Assembly: GCF_020532805.1 (NCBI RefSeq)
Contig: NZ_MQTQ01000054.1
Coordinates: 1 to 64,000 of the forward strand
DNA length: 64,000 nt
Direction of reading: 5' to 3'
Source of the DNA: Arthrobacter sp. SO5
Lineage (GTDB): Bacteria; Actinomycetota; Actinomycetes; Actinomycetales; Micrococcaceae
Part shown: positions 1 through 9,188 of the stretch, one piece after another
Position numbering within the stretch: position 1 is the first letter of the stretch
How the letters are laid out: each line of letters begins with the position of its first letter
Program-made: the position numbers and the translations under genes
Notes under the pieces: generated by a model
Databases searched by the model: none
The model's input: the letters and a program-made list of their open reading frames with translations, nothing else
What the model was told of the DNA's origin: nothing

Positions 1-1368
1 CCCGGTACCCCCCAGCCGACTCCTCCGTATGCCGCCGGAAGTCCCCGGAAACCGACGCCGGCGGAGGCTCCGCCGGCCCGGGATGCCCTGGCGAAGTTGA
101 AAGACCGGGCCGGTTCCATTCTGTTCGAACGGCTGGGCACCCGGCTGATCGATACGTCCCTGACCGAGGACCAGTTGCATGCGCTGGTGCAGCAGGAGCT
201 CATCGAGGTGGTCGAGGCCGAGGAAGTGCCGCTGACGAAGGATGAACGGCAGCGCCTGATCAAGGGCGTGAGCGATGACGTCCTGGGCTACGGGCCCCTG
301 CAGCGCCTGCTCGACGACGAGAGCATCACTGAGATCATGGTCAACGGCCCGGACATGATCTACGTCGAACAAAACGGGAAGCTGACCCGCAGCCGGGTCC
401 GTTTCGCCTCCGAGGCGCACCTCCGCAAGGTCATCGAACGCATCGTTGCGCGGGTGGGACGGCGCATCGACGAATCCTCGCCCTTGGTGGATGCCCGGCT
501 GTCCGACGGATCCAGGGTCAACGCCGTTGTGCCGCCGTTGGCCGTCAACGGATCGTCACTGACAATCCGGAAGTTCGCCACCGACCCCTTCCAGGTCCAC
601 GACCTCATCGGCTTCGGCACGCTCTCTCCGGAAATGGCCGAACTCCTCGACGCCTGCGTCAAAGCCCGCCTGAACATCATCGTTTCGGGCGGCACCGGGA
701 CGGGCAAAACCACACTGCTCAACGTCCTGTCCAGCTTCATCCCCGAGGGCGAACGCATCGTCACCATTGAGGACGCCGTCGAGCTCCAGCTGCAGCAGGA
801 CCACGTGGTGAGGCTGGAGAGCAGGCCCAGCAACATTGAAGGCAAAGGCGAAATCACCATCCGCGACCTGGTCCGCAATTCGCTCCGTATGCGGCCAGAC
901 CGGATTGTGGTGGGTGAAGTGCGGGGCGGCGAGACCCTGGACATGCTGCAGGCAATGAACACCGGGCACGACGGTTCATTGTCCACCGTCCACTCAAACT
1001 CCCCCCGGGACGCCATCGCCCGGCTCGAAACCCTCGTCCTGATGGCCGGTATGGACCTCCCCCTGCGTGCTGTCCGGGAACAAATCGCCTCCGCCGTGGA
1101 CGTGATCGTCCAACTCACCCGGCTCCGTGACGGCACCCGCCGCGTCACTCATGTCACCGAGGTTCAGGGCATGGAAGGCGAGATTGTCACTCTTCAGGAC
1201 GCGTTTATCTTCGATTACAGCGCGGGACTGGATGTAAACGGCCGTTTCCTCGGCAAGCCGATGCCCACCGGGGTCCGCCCTCGGTTTACGGACCGGTTCA
1301 CGGAACTCGGCATCGAGCTCTCCCCCGGGGTCTTCAATCCTGCTCCCTCGGCTGTCCGCGCCCGATGA
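1..1368 (+). CDS. tadA: Tad/Flp pilus assembly ATPase (CpaF/TadA family), 5' end outside window
   Basis: This is the secretion ATPase that powers assembly of Tad (Flp) pili at the inner face of the membrane. The frame is open from base 1 with a Pro/Ala-rich lead, so the start lies upstream; at least 455 residues are present. A Walker A motif GGTGTGKTT is encoded near 690-716, a Walker B-like RIVVGEVRGGE near 901-933, and a His box (GHDGSLSTVHSNSP) near 964-1005. The stop is 19 bases before tadB, so the two are co-transcribed. An internal TTG at 97 could be read as a start, but the unbroken upstream frame argues against it. Family assignment is firm; whether the locus makes a pilus for uptake or adhesion cannot be told. 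Confidence 0.93.
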   Translation, partial: PGTPQPTPPYAAGSPRKPTPAEAPPARDALAKLKDRAGSILFERLGTRLIDTSLTEDQLHALVQQELIEVVEAEEVPLTKDERQRLIKGVSDDVLGYGPLQRLLDDESITEIMVNGPDMIYVEQNGKLTRSRVRFASEAHLRKVIERIVARVGRRIDESSPLVDARLSDGSRVNAVVPPLAVNGSSLTIRKFATDPFQVHDLIGFGTLSPEMAELLDACVKARLNIIVSGGTGTGKTTLLNVLSSFIPEGERIVTIEDAVELQLQQDHVVRLESRPSNIEGKGEITIRDLVRNSLRMRPDRIVVGEVRGGETLDMLQAMNTGHDGSLSTVHSNSPRDAIARLETLVLMAGMDLPLRAVREQIASAVDVIVQLTRLRDGTRRVTHVTEVQGMEGEIVTLQDAFIFDYSAGLDVNGRFLGKPMPTGVRPRFTDRFTELGIELSPGVFNPAPSAVRAR

Positions 1369-1387
1369 CGAAGGCGAAGGCGAACCC

Positions 1388-2320
1388 ATGGAAATGATCC
1401 TGGGATTTCTGTTGAGCTACGCCGCACTGGGCGTGGCTGTCCTATTCATCGTCGCGCCGCGCAGGCCCCCTTCCCTGCTCAACGGGCGGACCGCCGCTGA
1501 CCGCGGTAAAAGCACGTTGGCCGGCGGAGTGGCAGGGCGGGCCACGGCCGCCGTCGAAACGCTGTTGAAGCGACGTAACTACACCGCAGCGCTGGGGGCA
1601 GCACTGGAACAGGCTGGCCTCAGCCTGAGGGCGCCGGAATTCGTAGTGCTGGCCCTGGCGGGTGCGGCCACGTGCGGCGCGGCGGCGCTGGCCGCGCTGG
1701 GTCCGATTCCGGCGCTGATCCTCCTGCTGCTCTCGCCGTTTGCGGCTCGCTTCCTGCTGCGCTTTCTGGCCTCGCGCCGACGTGCGAAATTCGCCGAACA
1801 GCTCGACGAGACGCTGCAGCTGCTCGCCGGAGGCCTGCGTGCCGGGCACAGCCTGTTGCGCGCCATCGATGCGGTGGCCGGGGAAGCCGGGGCCCCCACC
1901 ACCGCGGAATTTGCGCGGATCATCAACGAAACGAGGCTCGGCCGGGACTTGGGCGAGGCACTGGACGATGCCGCCCTTCGCATGCGCTCGGAAGATTTCT
2001 CCTGGGTGGCCCAGGCCATCGCCATCCATCGGGAGGTCGGCGGCAATTTGGCGGACGTCCTGGACCAGGTGGGCCAGACCATCCGGGAGCGGAGCCAGAT
2101 CCGCGGCCAGGTGAAGGCTCTCAGCGCCGAAGGGAAGATCTCGGCGCTGGTCCTCATGCTGCTGCCGGTCGGGATCACGGGGGCCCTGATGGTCCTCAGT
2201 CCGGGGTACATGGATCCGATGGTGACCACCCCTCTGGGCCTCGCAATGGTCGGCGCCGCTGCTGTCCTCTTCAGCCTAGGCGGCCTCTGGCTGCGCAAAG
2301 TCGTACAGTTCAAGTTCTAG
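1388..2320 (+). CDS. tadB: Tad pilus assembly membrane protein TadB (T2SF domain)
   Basis: The 310-residue protein is one of two paralogous inner-membrane platform proteins of the Tad machine and is expected to dock on the TadA ATPase. It has an N-terminal membrane segment, a pair of central hydrophobic segments (about residues 75-125), a cytoplasmic T2SF-type helical domain (LDETLQLLAGGLRAGHSLL and following) and a C-terminal hydrophobic stretch. The ATG at 1388 follows a purine-rich run (cgaaggcgaa) that can act as a ribosome binding site. The gene lies between tadA and tadC in one operon. Confidence 0.9.
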   Translation: MEMILGFLLSYAALGVAVLFIVAPRRPPSLLNGRTAADRGKSTLAGGVAGRATAAVETLLKRRNYTAALGAALEQAGLSLRAPEFVVLALAGAATCGAAALAALGPIPALILLLLSPFAARFLLRFLASRRRAKFAEQLDETLQLLAGGLRAGHSLLRAIDAVAGEAGAPTTAEFARIINETRLGRDLGEALDDAALRMRSEDFSWVAQAIAIHREVGGNLADVLDQVGQTIRERSQIRGQVKALSAEGKISALVLMLLPVGITGALMVLSPGYMDPMVTTPLGLAMVGAAAVLFSLGGLWLRKVVQFKF

Positions 2321-2352
2321 CTCGAGCTTGAGCTTGAGAAGAGGAAGTCGTT

Positions 2353-3237
2353 ATGTCGGCAACAGTTGTTGCAGCCATCGGATTGATCGTCGTGGCTATT
2401 GCCCTGGGGTCGTGGGCCGTCATCGGCACCCGTGTTCCCGGGAAGGATTCCATCGAAGAAAACCTGTCCCGCGGGCTCATGCACGCCAAGAAGCCGGTCA
2501 AGGAGAGGAGTTCGGTGCTGGACTCTTTCGCCGGGCGGTTCACGCCCCGGCGCCTGGTGGCAAACCTTGACCGGCAGCTCGCTCTGGCGGGCCGGCCGCC
2601 CGCGTGGCCGCTCAGGCGGCTTATGGCCGCCAAATTCGCCGCCGCCTTCCTTGCCGTCGTCGTGGGGCTGCTGCTGATCAGAGGTGATCCCAGCGCAAAA
2701 ACTCTGTGGCTCTCGATCGCCGTGACCGTCGTCGGCTACTTCCTGCCTGATCTCCTGATTTACAGCAGGGGGCTGGAACGCCAGACGGCCATCGGACTTG
2801 AACTGCCTGACACGCTGGATCAGATGACAATAGCTGTGGAAGCCGGCCTGGGCTTCGACGCCGCCATGTCACGGACCGGCCAAAACGGAAAAGGGCCGCT
2901 CGCCGCCGAACTCGTCCGTACACTTCAGGATATGCAGATCGGTATGTCCCGCCGCGAAGCCTACCTTGCCCTCGCCGACCGGACCGGGGCGCCGGATCTG
3001 CGTCGTTTCGTCAACGCCATCCTGCAGGCGGACCGGTACGGGATTTCCATTTCCGCCGTGCTACGGACGCAGGCCAGCGAAATGCGGCGGAAGCGCAGGC
3101 AGCGGGCGGAGGAGCAAGCCATGAAGATTCCCGTCAAGGTTCTTTTCCCGCTCATGCTGTGCATCCTGCCTGTGCTCTTTATCGCGTTGTTAGGCCCCGC
3201 CGCCATTAAGGCCATCGCGACCTTCAGCGGCATGTAG
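2353..3237 (+). CDS. tadC: Tad pilus assembly membrane protein TadC (T2SF domain)
   Basis: This is the second platform protein of the Tad machine (294 residues), paralogous to TadB. It has an N-terminal membrane anchor (residues 5-22), two hydrophobic segments around 95-135, a T2SF domain (LPDTLDQMTIAVEAGLGFDAAM and following) and a C-terminal membrane segment (VLFPLMLCILPVLFIALLG). A GAAGAGGAAG ribosome binding site precedes the ATG by about 8 bases. A strong hairpin follows the stop directly. No pilin (flp), prepilin peptidase or tadE/F gene follows, so those must be upstream of the window or elsewhere. Confidence 0.9.
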   Translation: MSATVVAAIGLIVVAIALGSWAVIGTRVPGKDSIEENLSRGLMHAKKPVKERSSVLDSFAGRFTPRRLVANLDRQLALAGRPPAWPLRRLMAAKFAAAFLAVVVGLLLIRGDPSAKTLWLSIAVTVVGYFLPDLLIYSRGLERQTAIGLELPDTLDQMTIAVEAGLGFDAAMSRTGQNGKGPLAAELVRTLQDMQIGMSRREAYLALADRTGAPDLRRFVNAILQADRYGISISAVLRTQASEMRRKRRQRAEEQAMKIPVKVLFPLMLCILPVLFIALLGPAAIKAIATFSGM

Positions 3238-3282
3238 GGGGACCTTCCTGCGGAAAGCCGAAAGGTTTCCGCAGGAATCCCC
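3238..3282 (+). terminator. Hairpin closing the tad operon
   Basis: TTCCTGCGGAAA (3245-3256) pairs perfectly with TTTCCGCAGGAA (3266-3277). An inner CC/GG pair is capped by a GAAA tetraloop. GGGGA (3238-3242) can extend the stem with TCCCC (3278-3282) across a two-base bulge. It begins at the last base of the tadC stop region. There is no T-tract after it, so efficiency is uncertain. Confidence 0.7.
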
Positions 3283-3324
3283 GGAACGCGGAGCCTGTCC
3301 CGGCTGAGGCAGTAGCGTGGGCAC

Positions 3325-3813
3325 ATGTCCTTTATAGGTGGCCCGGACGACGGCGACGCGAATACTGCCCTCTCGGGCGAGGCTTCCCCCGGCGGAGCCG
3401 GCCTGAATATCCCCGAGGCAGGCGATCCCGAGGCATGCGATCCCGTGGCGCCTGCCCCTCCACCACTCGTCGATCCTGCGGCGCTCCAGGACCTCGGCGT
3501 CCAGCTGGAGAGCCCGGCCGTGGCCAAGGGCTTCGCCCGGGACTACGCGAAGATGTGGGACCAACGCTACGGCTCGCTCTCTTCCGCCGTCGTCGGAGGC
3601 GACCACGCAGCCGCCCTCGACGCCGTGCTGAGCCTGAAGACGTCCTCGGCGATGGTGGGCGGCGCCCGTTTGGCGCAGCTTGCCGGGGAGCTTGAGGCAG
3701 CGGTCCGTGATGGGAACATGGACCGGGCGCAGTCACTCCTGGGCGCCGTGGAAGAACGAGGCAGCGAAACGGTGGACGAGCTGGCGTTCAGCTACGTCCT
3801 CTGGGACAGCTAG
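3325..3813 (+). CDS. HPt-domain-like protein lacking the phospho-accepting histidine
   Basis: This 162-residue protein has a disordered Gly/Pro/Ala-rich N-terminus (about 1-50) and a helical C-terminal part resembling a histidine phosphotransfer domain. The usual HPt signature is H-x-L-K-G-S; here the matching stretch is LSLKTSSAMVGGARLAQLAGEL, with Leu102 in the His position. If that alignment is right, it cannot carry phosphate and may act as a docking or inhibitory partner. It sits between the tad operon and a response-regulator/kinase pair, and its stop is 26 bases from that of the convergent regulator. TAGCGT (3313-3318) ends six bases before the ATG, which suggests a leaderless transcript. 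The HPt assignment is from pattern only. Confidence 0.6.
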   Translation: MSFIGGPDDGDANTALSGEASPGGAGLNIPEAGDPEACDPVAPAPPPLVDPAALQDLGVQLESPAVAKGFARDYAKMWDQRYGSLSSAVVGGDHAAALDAVLSLKTSSAMVGGARLAQLAGELEAAVRDGNMDRAQSLLGAVEERGSETVDELAFSYVLWDS

Positions 3814-3839
3814 GCCTCTCGGCCCGTCTGAAGCGGGGG

Positions 3840-4610
3840 CTACGTTCGCTCCGGTGCCAGCCGGTAGCCCACCCCGCGTACTGTCTGCAGCCAGCGCGGC
3901 TGCAGCGGGTTTTCGCAGAGTTTCCGCCGGAGGTTGCCGATGTGGACCTCCACGGCCCGCTCATCAGACTCGCTGATGTAGGCGTCCGCCCTGTAGTACT
4001 CCCCCCGAACCACCCGGACCAGATCGGTTTTGGACCTCACGGCGCCGGCCCCCTTGAGCAGGGCCAGGAGGAGATCGAACTCGCTCCGCGTCAGGGTGAC
4101 GGGCTCGCCGTCGACCGTGAGGGAGCGGGTCTCCGGATTCAGCACCAGACCGTTGTGGCGGAGAACCGAATCGGCGGCCGGCGCAGGGTCCGCCGATGCC
4201 GGCGTCCTGGGGACGGCCGCCATTCCGCTGAGCGGATCCTGCCGGGGACGGCGCATCATCGCCGCCACGCGCGCGCGCAGTTCGCGCGGCCGGAACGGCT
4301 TGGTCATGAAATCATCGGCCCCGGTATGGAGGGCGGTGAGCGTGTCCAGCTCATCGGTCCGGGCCGTCAGCATCACCACGTAGGCGTCACTGAACTGCCG
4401 GATCCGGCGCAGGACCTCGAAGCCGTCGATGTCCGGAAGGCCCACGTCCAGGGTGACAACGCTGGCCTCCCGGAGCCGCACGACGTCGACCCCTTCTTTG
4501 CCGCCGGATGCGGAGTGGACTTCAAACCCGGCCTGGCTCAGCACCGCTTCGACAAGGTTACGTACGTCCTCGTCGTCTTCTACAACGACGGCGACTCCAA
4601 GGTCAGTCAT
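3840..4610 (-). CDS. OmpR/PhoB-family response regulator
   Basis: This DNA-binding response regulator has 256 residues. The receiver domain (about 5-125) has the acidic pocket EDDED (11-15), phospho-acceptor Asp55 in TLDVGLPDIDGFE, and the conserved Lys in FMTKPF. The C-terminal winged helix has the typical VEVHIGNLRRKL and TVRGVGYRLAPE motifs. I chose the ATG at 4610 because GAGGGGGG lies just before it on the minus strand; an upstream ATG at 4640 would add ten residues without such a site. The cognate kinase is very probably the divergent gene at 4821. Target genes are not evident; the neighbouring tad operon is one possibility. Confidence 0.9.
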   Translation of the reverse strand: MTDLGVAVVVEDDEDVRNLVEAVLSQAGFEVHSASGGKEGVDVVRLREASVVTLDVGLPDIDGFEVLRRIRQFSDAYVVMLTARTDELDTLTALHTGADDFMTKPFRPRELRARVAAMMRRPRQDPLSGMAAVPRTPASADPAPAADSVLRHNGLVLNPETRSLTVDGEPVTLTRSEFDLLLALLKGAGAVRSKTDLVRVVRGEYYRADAYISESDERAVEVHIGNLRRKLCENPLQPRWLQTVRGVGYRLAPERT

Positions 4611-4820
4611 GGCCCCCCTCACTTCTGTTGCTGCTCCCACTACCCGGCGCGGACGCGTCGGTACAGCTGCCCGTCGTACCGCTCAGTAGTGCCAGAATAC
4701 CCACGCCACGGGGCAAAAACGGTTCCGGCACAGAAACAGCAGCCGAATTACTGAGCTATGGGTCAAGTTAGTGTGACAGCAGGTGTAAAACTGGAGCAGC
4801 GAGGAAAGGGTGCGGCATCT

Positions 4821-6494
4821 GTGAGTGAACGGCAAATCGTCCGGAACGCGGACGGTTACTTCAAGGCCCTGCCGCCGCGCGTGCACGTAACGCTGTGCCA
4901 GCTGCCGATGGCTGCGGTCTTGGCCGCCGTCGTGCTCGCAGCGCCCGCAGGCTGGCCCGGCCTCCTCGACGGCGGGCCGTGCAGGGCAGCCTTCGGCCTC
5001 CATGCCGTGCTGCTCCTCGCCTGCGTCCTCGTGCCCTGGGACCGGCTCGGGCCGCATCTCCCGCTCGTCATCCCGTTGCTGGACGTCGTGGCGGTAGGCC
5101 TCATCCGCAGCGGCGGCGTCGAAGGTCTCCCGGACCTGGGCCTCCTCGCCCTGTTCCCGGTCCTCTGGATCTCCGGCTCACGGCTCCCGGCCCGGTCGAG
5201 CCTCGCCCTGAGCGTCGTTGCCGCCCTGCTGACCGGGTTGCCGTGGGTATTCGAGGCCGGCTTTGCCCCAAGCCCGGACCGGATCGCCCTGGACGTTCTG
5301 GTGCCTTTGCTGATGGTGGGGGTGTCCCTCACCGTGCTGCTGGTGAGGTCGCGCTTCACGCACCAGAAGCGCCGCAGCGAGGACAGGGAAACTGAGCTGC
5401 AGTTGCTGCTGACCCACAGCAGGGGACGCGAGGCCCTGCTGGGCCAGATCCTTGACACGGTGGACGTCGGGATCGTCGCCTTGGATGCCGACGGCCGACG
5501 CATTCTCACCAACAGCTGGCAGTCCCAGTTGGAGGCCTCTGCTGCACCGGCCGGCTCTCCGCCGTCCGTGCGGGAAGCGGAGCTGATCCTGACCGGCCAC
5601 GGACACACGGCGCCGCTCCCCCCGGGCCGTCGGCCCCTCCAGCGTGCGGCTGCCGGCGAGACCTTTGCGGACTACCTCGTGTGTTACGGCGGCGAGCCCG
5701 CCGTTAGGGTGGCGTCCGCCGGGGCCCGCCCGTTGACGGACGACGGCGCCGGCTCCGGCGGGTCCGTCGTGCAGTTCCACGAGGTGACGGTGCATATCGA
5801 GTCGCTGGCCGCCGAGAAGGAGGTTGTGTCGAACTTTTCGCACGAGCTGCGTACTCCACTGACATCAATAATCGGGAACCTGGACCTCGTCCTCGGCGAC
5901 GTCGATGATCTTCCCGCTCCGGCGGTGCGCCGCATAGAGATCGCCCAGCGGAACGCCGAACGGCTGCTGGCCCTGGTCTCGGAGCTGTTGAAGCCTGGTC
6001 CCCGGGCCGTGTCGGTGCGCCCCTGCCGCACTGACCTGGCCGCGCTGGTGGAGGCCGCCCTCAGCTCGGCCCAAGCGCATGCCCGCTCCATGGGGGTCCT
6101 GCTGTCAGCCGATGTGTCCGCCCCACTGTGGGCCGAGGCGGACCCCCTGCGGATCGGCCAGGTACTGGACAACCTCGTCTCCAACGCGATCAAGTATTCC
6201 CCGGGCGGTGGAACTGTCCGGATCTACGCCAGTACCGGGGAGGGCTGGGTACGCCTCCACGTGGAGGACACGGGCATGGGGATGACCGCTGCCGACGCCG
6301 CCCAGGTCTTCACCCGCTTCTTCCGAAGCCCGGCCGCACGGGCGAATTCCATCCCGGGTGCGGGGCTGGGACTTTCGATCACCCAGGACATCGTCGAAGG
6401 ACATGGCGGAAAGATCACCTGCACCAGCAGGCCCGGGCACGGCAGTACGTTCACAGTGGCACTCCCTGCTGGAAGTACACCGCAGACGGCCTAG
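4821..6494 (+). CDS. Membrane-bound sensor histidine kinase with PAS-like linker
   Basis: The 557-residue sensor kinase is divergent from its likely partner regulator. Residues up to about 170 hold five or six hydrophobic segments with no large extracellular loop, so it probably senses a membrane-associated or intracellular signal. A PAS-like segment follows (LLGQILDTVDVGIVALDADG). The HisKA box is SNFSHELRTPLTS with His341. The ATPase domain has NLVSNAIKYS (N box), VEDTGMGM (G1), FTRFFRS and GAGLGLSI (G2). The GTG at 4821 follows GAGGAAAGG by about ten bases; an in-frame ATG at 4758 has no comparable site. It ends 20 bases from the stop of the convergent truA. Confidence 0.88.
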   Translation: MSERQIVRNADGYFKALPPRVHVTLCQLPMAAVLAAVVLAAPAGWPGLLDGGPCRAAFGLHAVLLLACVLVPWDRLGPHLPLVIPLLDVVAVGLIRSGGVEGLPDLGLLALFPVLWISGSRLPARSSLALSVVAALLTGLPWVFEAGFAPSPDRIALDVLVPLLMVGVSLTVLLVRSRFTHQKRRSEDRETELQLLLTHSRGREALLGQILDTVDVGIVALDADGRRILTNSWQSQLEASAAPAGSPPSVREAELILTGHGHTAPLPPGRRPLQRAAAGETFADYLVCYGGEPAVRVASAGARPLTDDGAGSGGSVVQFHEVTVHIESLAAEKEVVSNFSHELRTPLTSIIGNLDLVLGDVDDLPAPAVRRIEIAQRNAERLLALVSELLKPGPRAVSVRPCRTDLAALVEAALSSAQAHARSMGVLLSADVSAPLWAEADPLRIGQVLDNLVSNAIKYSPGGGTVRIYASTGEGWVRLHVEDTGMGMTAADAAQVFTRFFRSPAARANSIPGAGLGLSITQDIVEGHGGKITCTSRPGHGSTFTVALPAGSTPQTA

Positions 6495-6514
6495 TAGCGG
6501 CACCTCACGAGCTT

Positions 6515-7405
6515 CTACCGGCGCCTCGACCGAGTGAGTTCAGCTCTGGCCAGCAGTCCGCTGGCCGAGGGGTACGTGACTTCCTCCAGCACCAGCGGAT
6601 GCGGTGCAGCCAGCACGGACTTCGCATCCCGCTGGCGGGCGAGGAGCCGCTCCAGGAGCCAGCCCGGGGCTTCCACGCCCTCGCCCACGAACAGCGCCGA
6701 GCCGACGAGGGAGCGGACCATGTTGTGGCAGAAAGCATCGGCCTGGACGGTGGCAACGATCACTCCGTCCGAACCGCGGGCAAACTCGAAGCGCTGCAGT
6801 TCCCGGATGGTGGTGGCACCTTCGCGGGGCTTGCAATAGGACCGGAAATCCTGCAACCCGAGCAGCTGCGAGGCGCCTTCGTTCAGCAGGCCGACGTCGA
6901 GCGGTTCCCCATGCCAGAGGGTGGCGGAGCGGCCCAGCGGGTCCCAGAGCTCGGGGCCGTCGGCGATCCGGTAGCTGTAGCGTCGCCAGAGCGCGGAAAA
7001 ACGCGCGTCAAAGCCAGCATCAGCGATGGAAACTTTGTGGACCTCGATGGCCCCTCTGAGATCGCCGAGGACCCGGCTCAGGGCGCCGCGGAGCCGGCGC
7101 AGCAGGGCAACCGCGGGATCCAGCTCCGCACCCCGGTTCAGGCCCAGCCACTCGGTCTCGCTGAGGTCCAGGTGCACCACCTGGCCGCGGGCGTGCACGC
7201 CGGCATCGGTGCGGCCGGCGACAGTGACGCGGATCGGGCGGCGGATCAGCATCGCCACGGCGTCCTCGAGCGTGCCCTGGACGGTACGGCATCCGGGCTG
7301 CACGGCCCAGCCGCTGAAGGGTCCGCCGTCGTACGCCAGATCCAGCCGGATACGCAAAAACCCGCCGTCCCTTCTCACGGGGGCAGCGGGTTCTTGCTCG
7401 TTCAT
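6515..7405 (-). CDS. truA: tRNA pseudouridine(38-40) synthase TruA
   Basis: TruA isomerises uridines 38-40 in the anticodon arm of many tRNAs. The 296-residue protein has the family motif AGRTDAGVHARGQ with catalytic Asp67, the early LDLAYDGGPFSGWAVQP motif and a C-terminal FCHNMVRSLVGSAL. The start is the ATG at 7405, which gives a normal N-terminus; the frame is open further upstream but that stretch is a basic Arg/Pro shadow of the rplQ tail. It is the last gene of the infA-rplQ operon, 31 bases after rplQ. A 14-bp palindrome adjoins the start codon. Confidence 0.93.
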   Translation of the reverse strand: MNEQEPAAPVRRDGGFLRIRLDLAYDGGPFSGWAVQPGCRTVQGTLEDAVAMLIRRPIRVTVAGRTDAGVHARGQVVHLDLSETEWLGLNRGAELDPAVALLRRLRGALSRVLGDLRGAIEVHKVSIADAGFDARFSALWRRYSYRIADGPELWDPLGRSATLWHGEPLDVGLLNEGASQLLGLQDFRSYCKPREGATTIRELQRFEFARGSDGVIVATVQADAFCHNMVRSLVGSALFVGEGVEAPGWLLERLLARQRDAKSVLAAPHPLVLEEVTYPSASGLLARAELTRSRRR

Positions 7406-7418
7406 AGACTTAAGTCTA
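7405..7418. repeat. Perfect 14-bp palindrome at the truA start
   Basis: TAGACTTAAGTCTA reads the same on both strands. It begins at the first base of the truA start codon and fills much of the 31-base rplQ-truA gap. It includes TAGACT, the -10 word seen elsewhere in the window, but is too close to the start codon to be an ordinary promoter for truA. Confidence 0.5.
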
Positions 7419-7436
7419 GGCGAAGAAATCAGCGAA

Positions 7437-8018
7437 TTACTTCGCGTCCTTCTTAGACTCGACGGGGGCTTCCTCAGCGGCCGGGGCCTCTTCGGTGGCT
7501 GCTGCTTCGGTCTCGACGACCTCAGCCTCAGGAGCCTCTTCGGTCTCGGCAACTTCGGTCTCGGCGACCGGAGCGGCTTCTTCCTTCTCGGCATCCTTCT
7601 TCTCAGCGTCACGCTGGGCGGCGGACGTAGCCTCGGCTACCACGGCCTGCTTGGCGGAAACCGGCTCAAGCACCAGTTCGATGACAGCCATGGGAGCGTT
7701 GTCGCCCTTGCGGTTGCCGATCTTGGTGATGCGGGTGTAGCCGCCGTTGCGGTTCTCCACTGCCTGTGCAATGTCGGTGAACAGCTCGTGGACGATGCCC
7801 TTGTCGCTGATCAAGCCGAGTACACGGCGGCGGGAAGCCAGGTCGCCACGCTTGGCGAAAGTCACCAGGCGCTCGGCGTACGGCTTCAGTCGCTTGGCCT
7901 TGGTCACCGTGGTGGTGATCCGCTTGTGCTCGAACAGGGCGGCGGACAGGTTCGCGAGCATAAGACGCTCGTGAGCCGCTCCGCCTCCGAGGCGCGGACC
8001 CTTTGCGGGGGTAGGCAT
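7437..8018 (-). CDS. rplQ: 50S ribosomal protein L17 with acidic C-terminal tail
   Basis: L17 lies near the tunnel exit of the large subunit. The first 120 or so residues match the family ([53 protein letters not shown]). The remaining stretch, to residue 193, is an extension very rich in Ala, Glu and Val with a basic end (ESKKDAK); family members elsewhere often stop at 120-130. The tail is probably disordered. It follows rpoA by 77 bases in the same operon, and truA follows. Confidence 0.95.
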   Translation of the reverse strand: MPTPAKGPRLGGGAAHERLMLANLSAALFEHKRITTTVTKAKRLKPYAERLVTFAKRGDLASRRRVLGLISDKGIVHELFTDIAQAVENRNGGYTRITKIGNRKGDNAPMAVIELVLEPVSAKQAVVAEATSAAQRDAEKKDAEKEEAAPVAETEVAETEEAPEAEVVETEAAATEEAPAAEEAPVESKKDAK

Positions 8019-8095
8019 AATAGTTTCTCCTCATTTGGAAGCCAGCGGGCTGCGCACACTATGGTGCATCCAGCCCGCCAGCCAAGATCTGTTTG

Positions 8096-9106
8096 TTAGA
8101 GCTCGTCGTCGCTGAACGCGGCGTCGTCCTCTTCAATTGCTGCGGCGCGTGCTGCGAGGTCAAAACCGGGAGGCGAGTCCTTGAGGGACAGGCCCAGTTC
8201 AACCAGCTTTGCCTTGACCTCATCGATGGACTTCGCACCGAAGTTACGGATGTCCATGAGGTCGGCCTCGGAGCGGGCCACGAGTTCACCCACGGTGTGG
8301 ATGCCCTCACGCTTGAGGCAGTTGTAGGAACGGACGGTGAGGTCCAGATCCTCGATCGGCAGGGCCATGTCTGCTGCCAGAGCAGCATCCGTCGGCGACG
8401 GGCCAATCTCGATACCTTCAGCTGCGGTGTTCAGCTCGCGGGCCAGACCGAACAGTTCCACCAGGGTGGTACCTGCGGAAGCCACGGCATCGCGCGGGGC
8501 GATCGCCTGCTTGGTCTCGACGTCGACAATGAGCTTGTCGAAGTCGGTGCGCTGCTCAACACGGGTAGCTTCCACGCGGAAAGTAACCTTCAGGACCGGC
8601 GAGTAGATCGAGTCGACCGGAATGCGGCCGATCTCGGAGTCGCCGGACTTGTTCTGAGCTGCCGAAACGTAGCCGCGGCCGCGCTCGATGGTCAGTTCGA
8701 GTTCGAACTTGCCCTTCGAGTTCAGCGTGGCAATGTGCAGATCCGGGTTGTGGAATTCGACGCCGGCCGGCGGAGCGATGTCCGCGGCGGTGACGACTCC
8801 CGGGCCCTGCTTGCGCAGGTAAGCAACAACCGGCTCGTCGTGCTCGGAGGAAACCGACAGGTTCTTGATGTTCAGGATGATCTCAGTGACATCTTCCTTG
8901 ACACCGGGAACCGTGGTGAACTCGTGCAGCACGCCATCGATCCGGATGCTCGTGACAGAGGCACCGGGGATGGAGGAAAGCAGGGTACGGCGGAGGGAGT
9001 TTCCGAGGGTGTAACCGAAACCGGGCTCCAGCGGTTCAATGATGAAACGGGAGCGGTTATCGGAGACGACCTCTTCGGAGAGGGTGGGGCGCTGTGCAAT
9101 GAGCAC
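8096..9106 (-). CDS. rpoA: DNA-directed RNA polymerase subunit alpha
   Basis: The alpha subunit dimerises to nucleate RNA polymerase and its C-terminal domain contacts UP elements and activators. The 336-residue protein has the N-terminal dimerisation core ([26 protein letters not shown]) and a C-terminal helix-hairpin-helix domain ([40 protein letters not shown]). An acidic tail ends the protein. The usual rpsD is not found between rpsK and rpoA; the 133-base gap holds a hairpin and the 11-mer CCGCTATATGA instead. Confidence 0.98.
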   Translation of the reverse strand: MLIAQRPTLSEEVVSDNRSRFIIEPLEPGFGYTLGNSLRRTLLSSIPGASVTSIRIDGVLHEFTTVPGVKEDVTEIILNIKNLSVSSEHDEPVVAYLRKQGPGVVTAADIAPPAGVEFHNPDLHIATLNSKGKFELELTIERGRGYVSAAQNKSGDSEIGRIPVDSIYSPVLKVTFRVEATRVEQRTDFDKLIVDVETKQAIAPRDAVASAGTTLVELFGLARELNTAAEGIEIGPSPTDAALAADMALPIEDLDLTVRSYNCLKREGIHTVGELVARSEADLMDIRNFGAKSIDEVKAKLVELGLSLKDSPPGFDLAARAAAIEEDDAAFSDDEL

Positions 9107-9129
9107 TTAGGTTTCCTTTCGGCGAGCAT

Positions 9130-9140
9130 CCGCTATATGA
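9130..9140 (-). promoter_or_regulatory. CCGCTATATGA motif upstream of rpoA
   Basis: The 11-mer (TCATATAGCGG on the coding strand) lies 24-34 bases before the rpoA start. The same 11-mer occurs twice in the rpoB leader at 43198-43208 and 43284-43294. Its role is not known; a -10-like element or a protein or RNA binding site is possible. Confidence 0.4.
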
Positions 9141-9188
9141 CGCAACACAGGTGGTGGAAAGATCGGTCTGAAGACTTAACGCGGCCGG

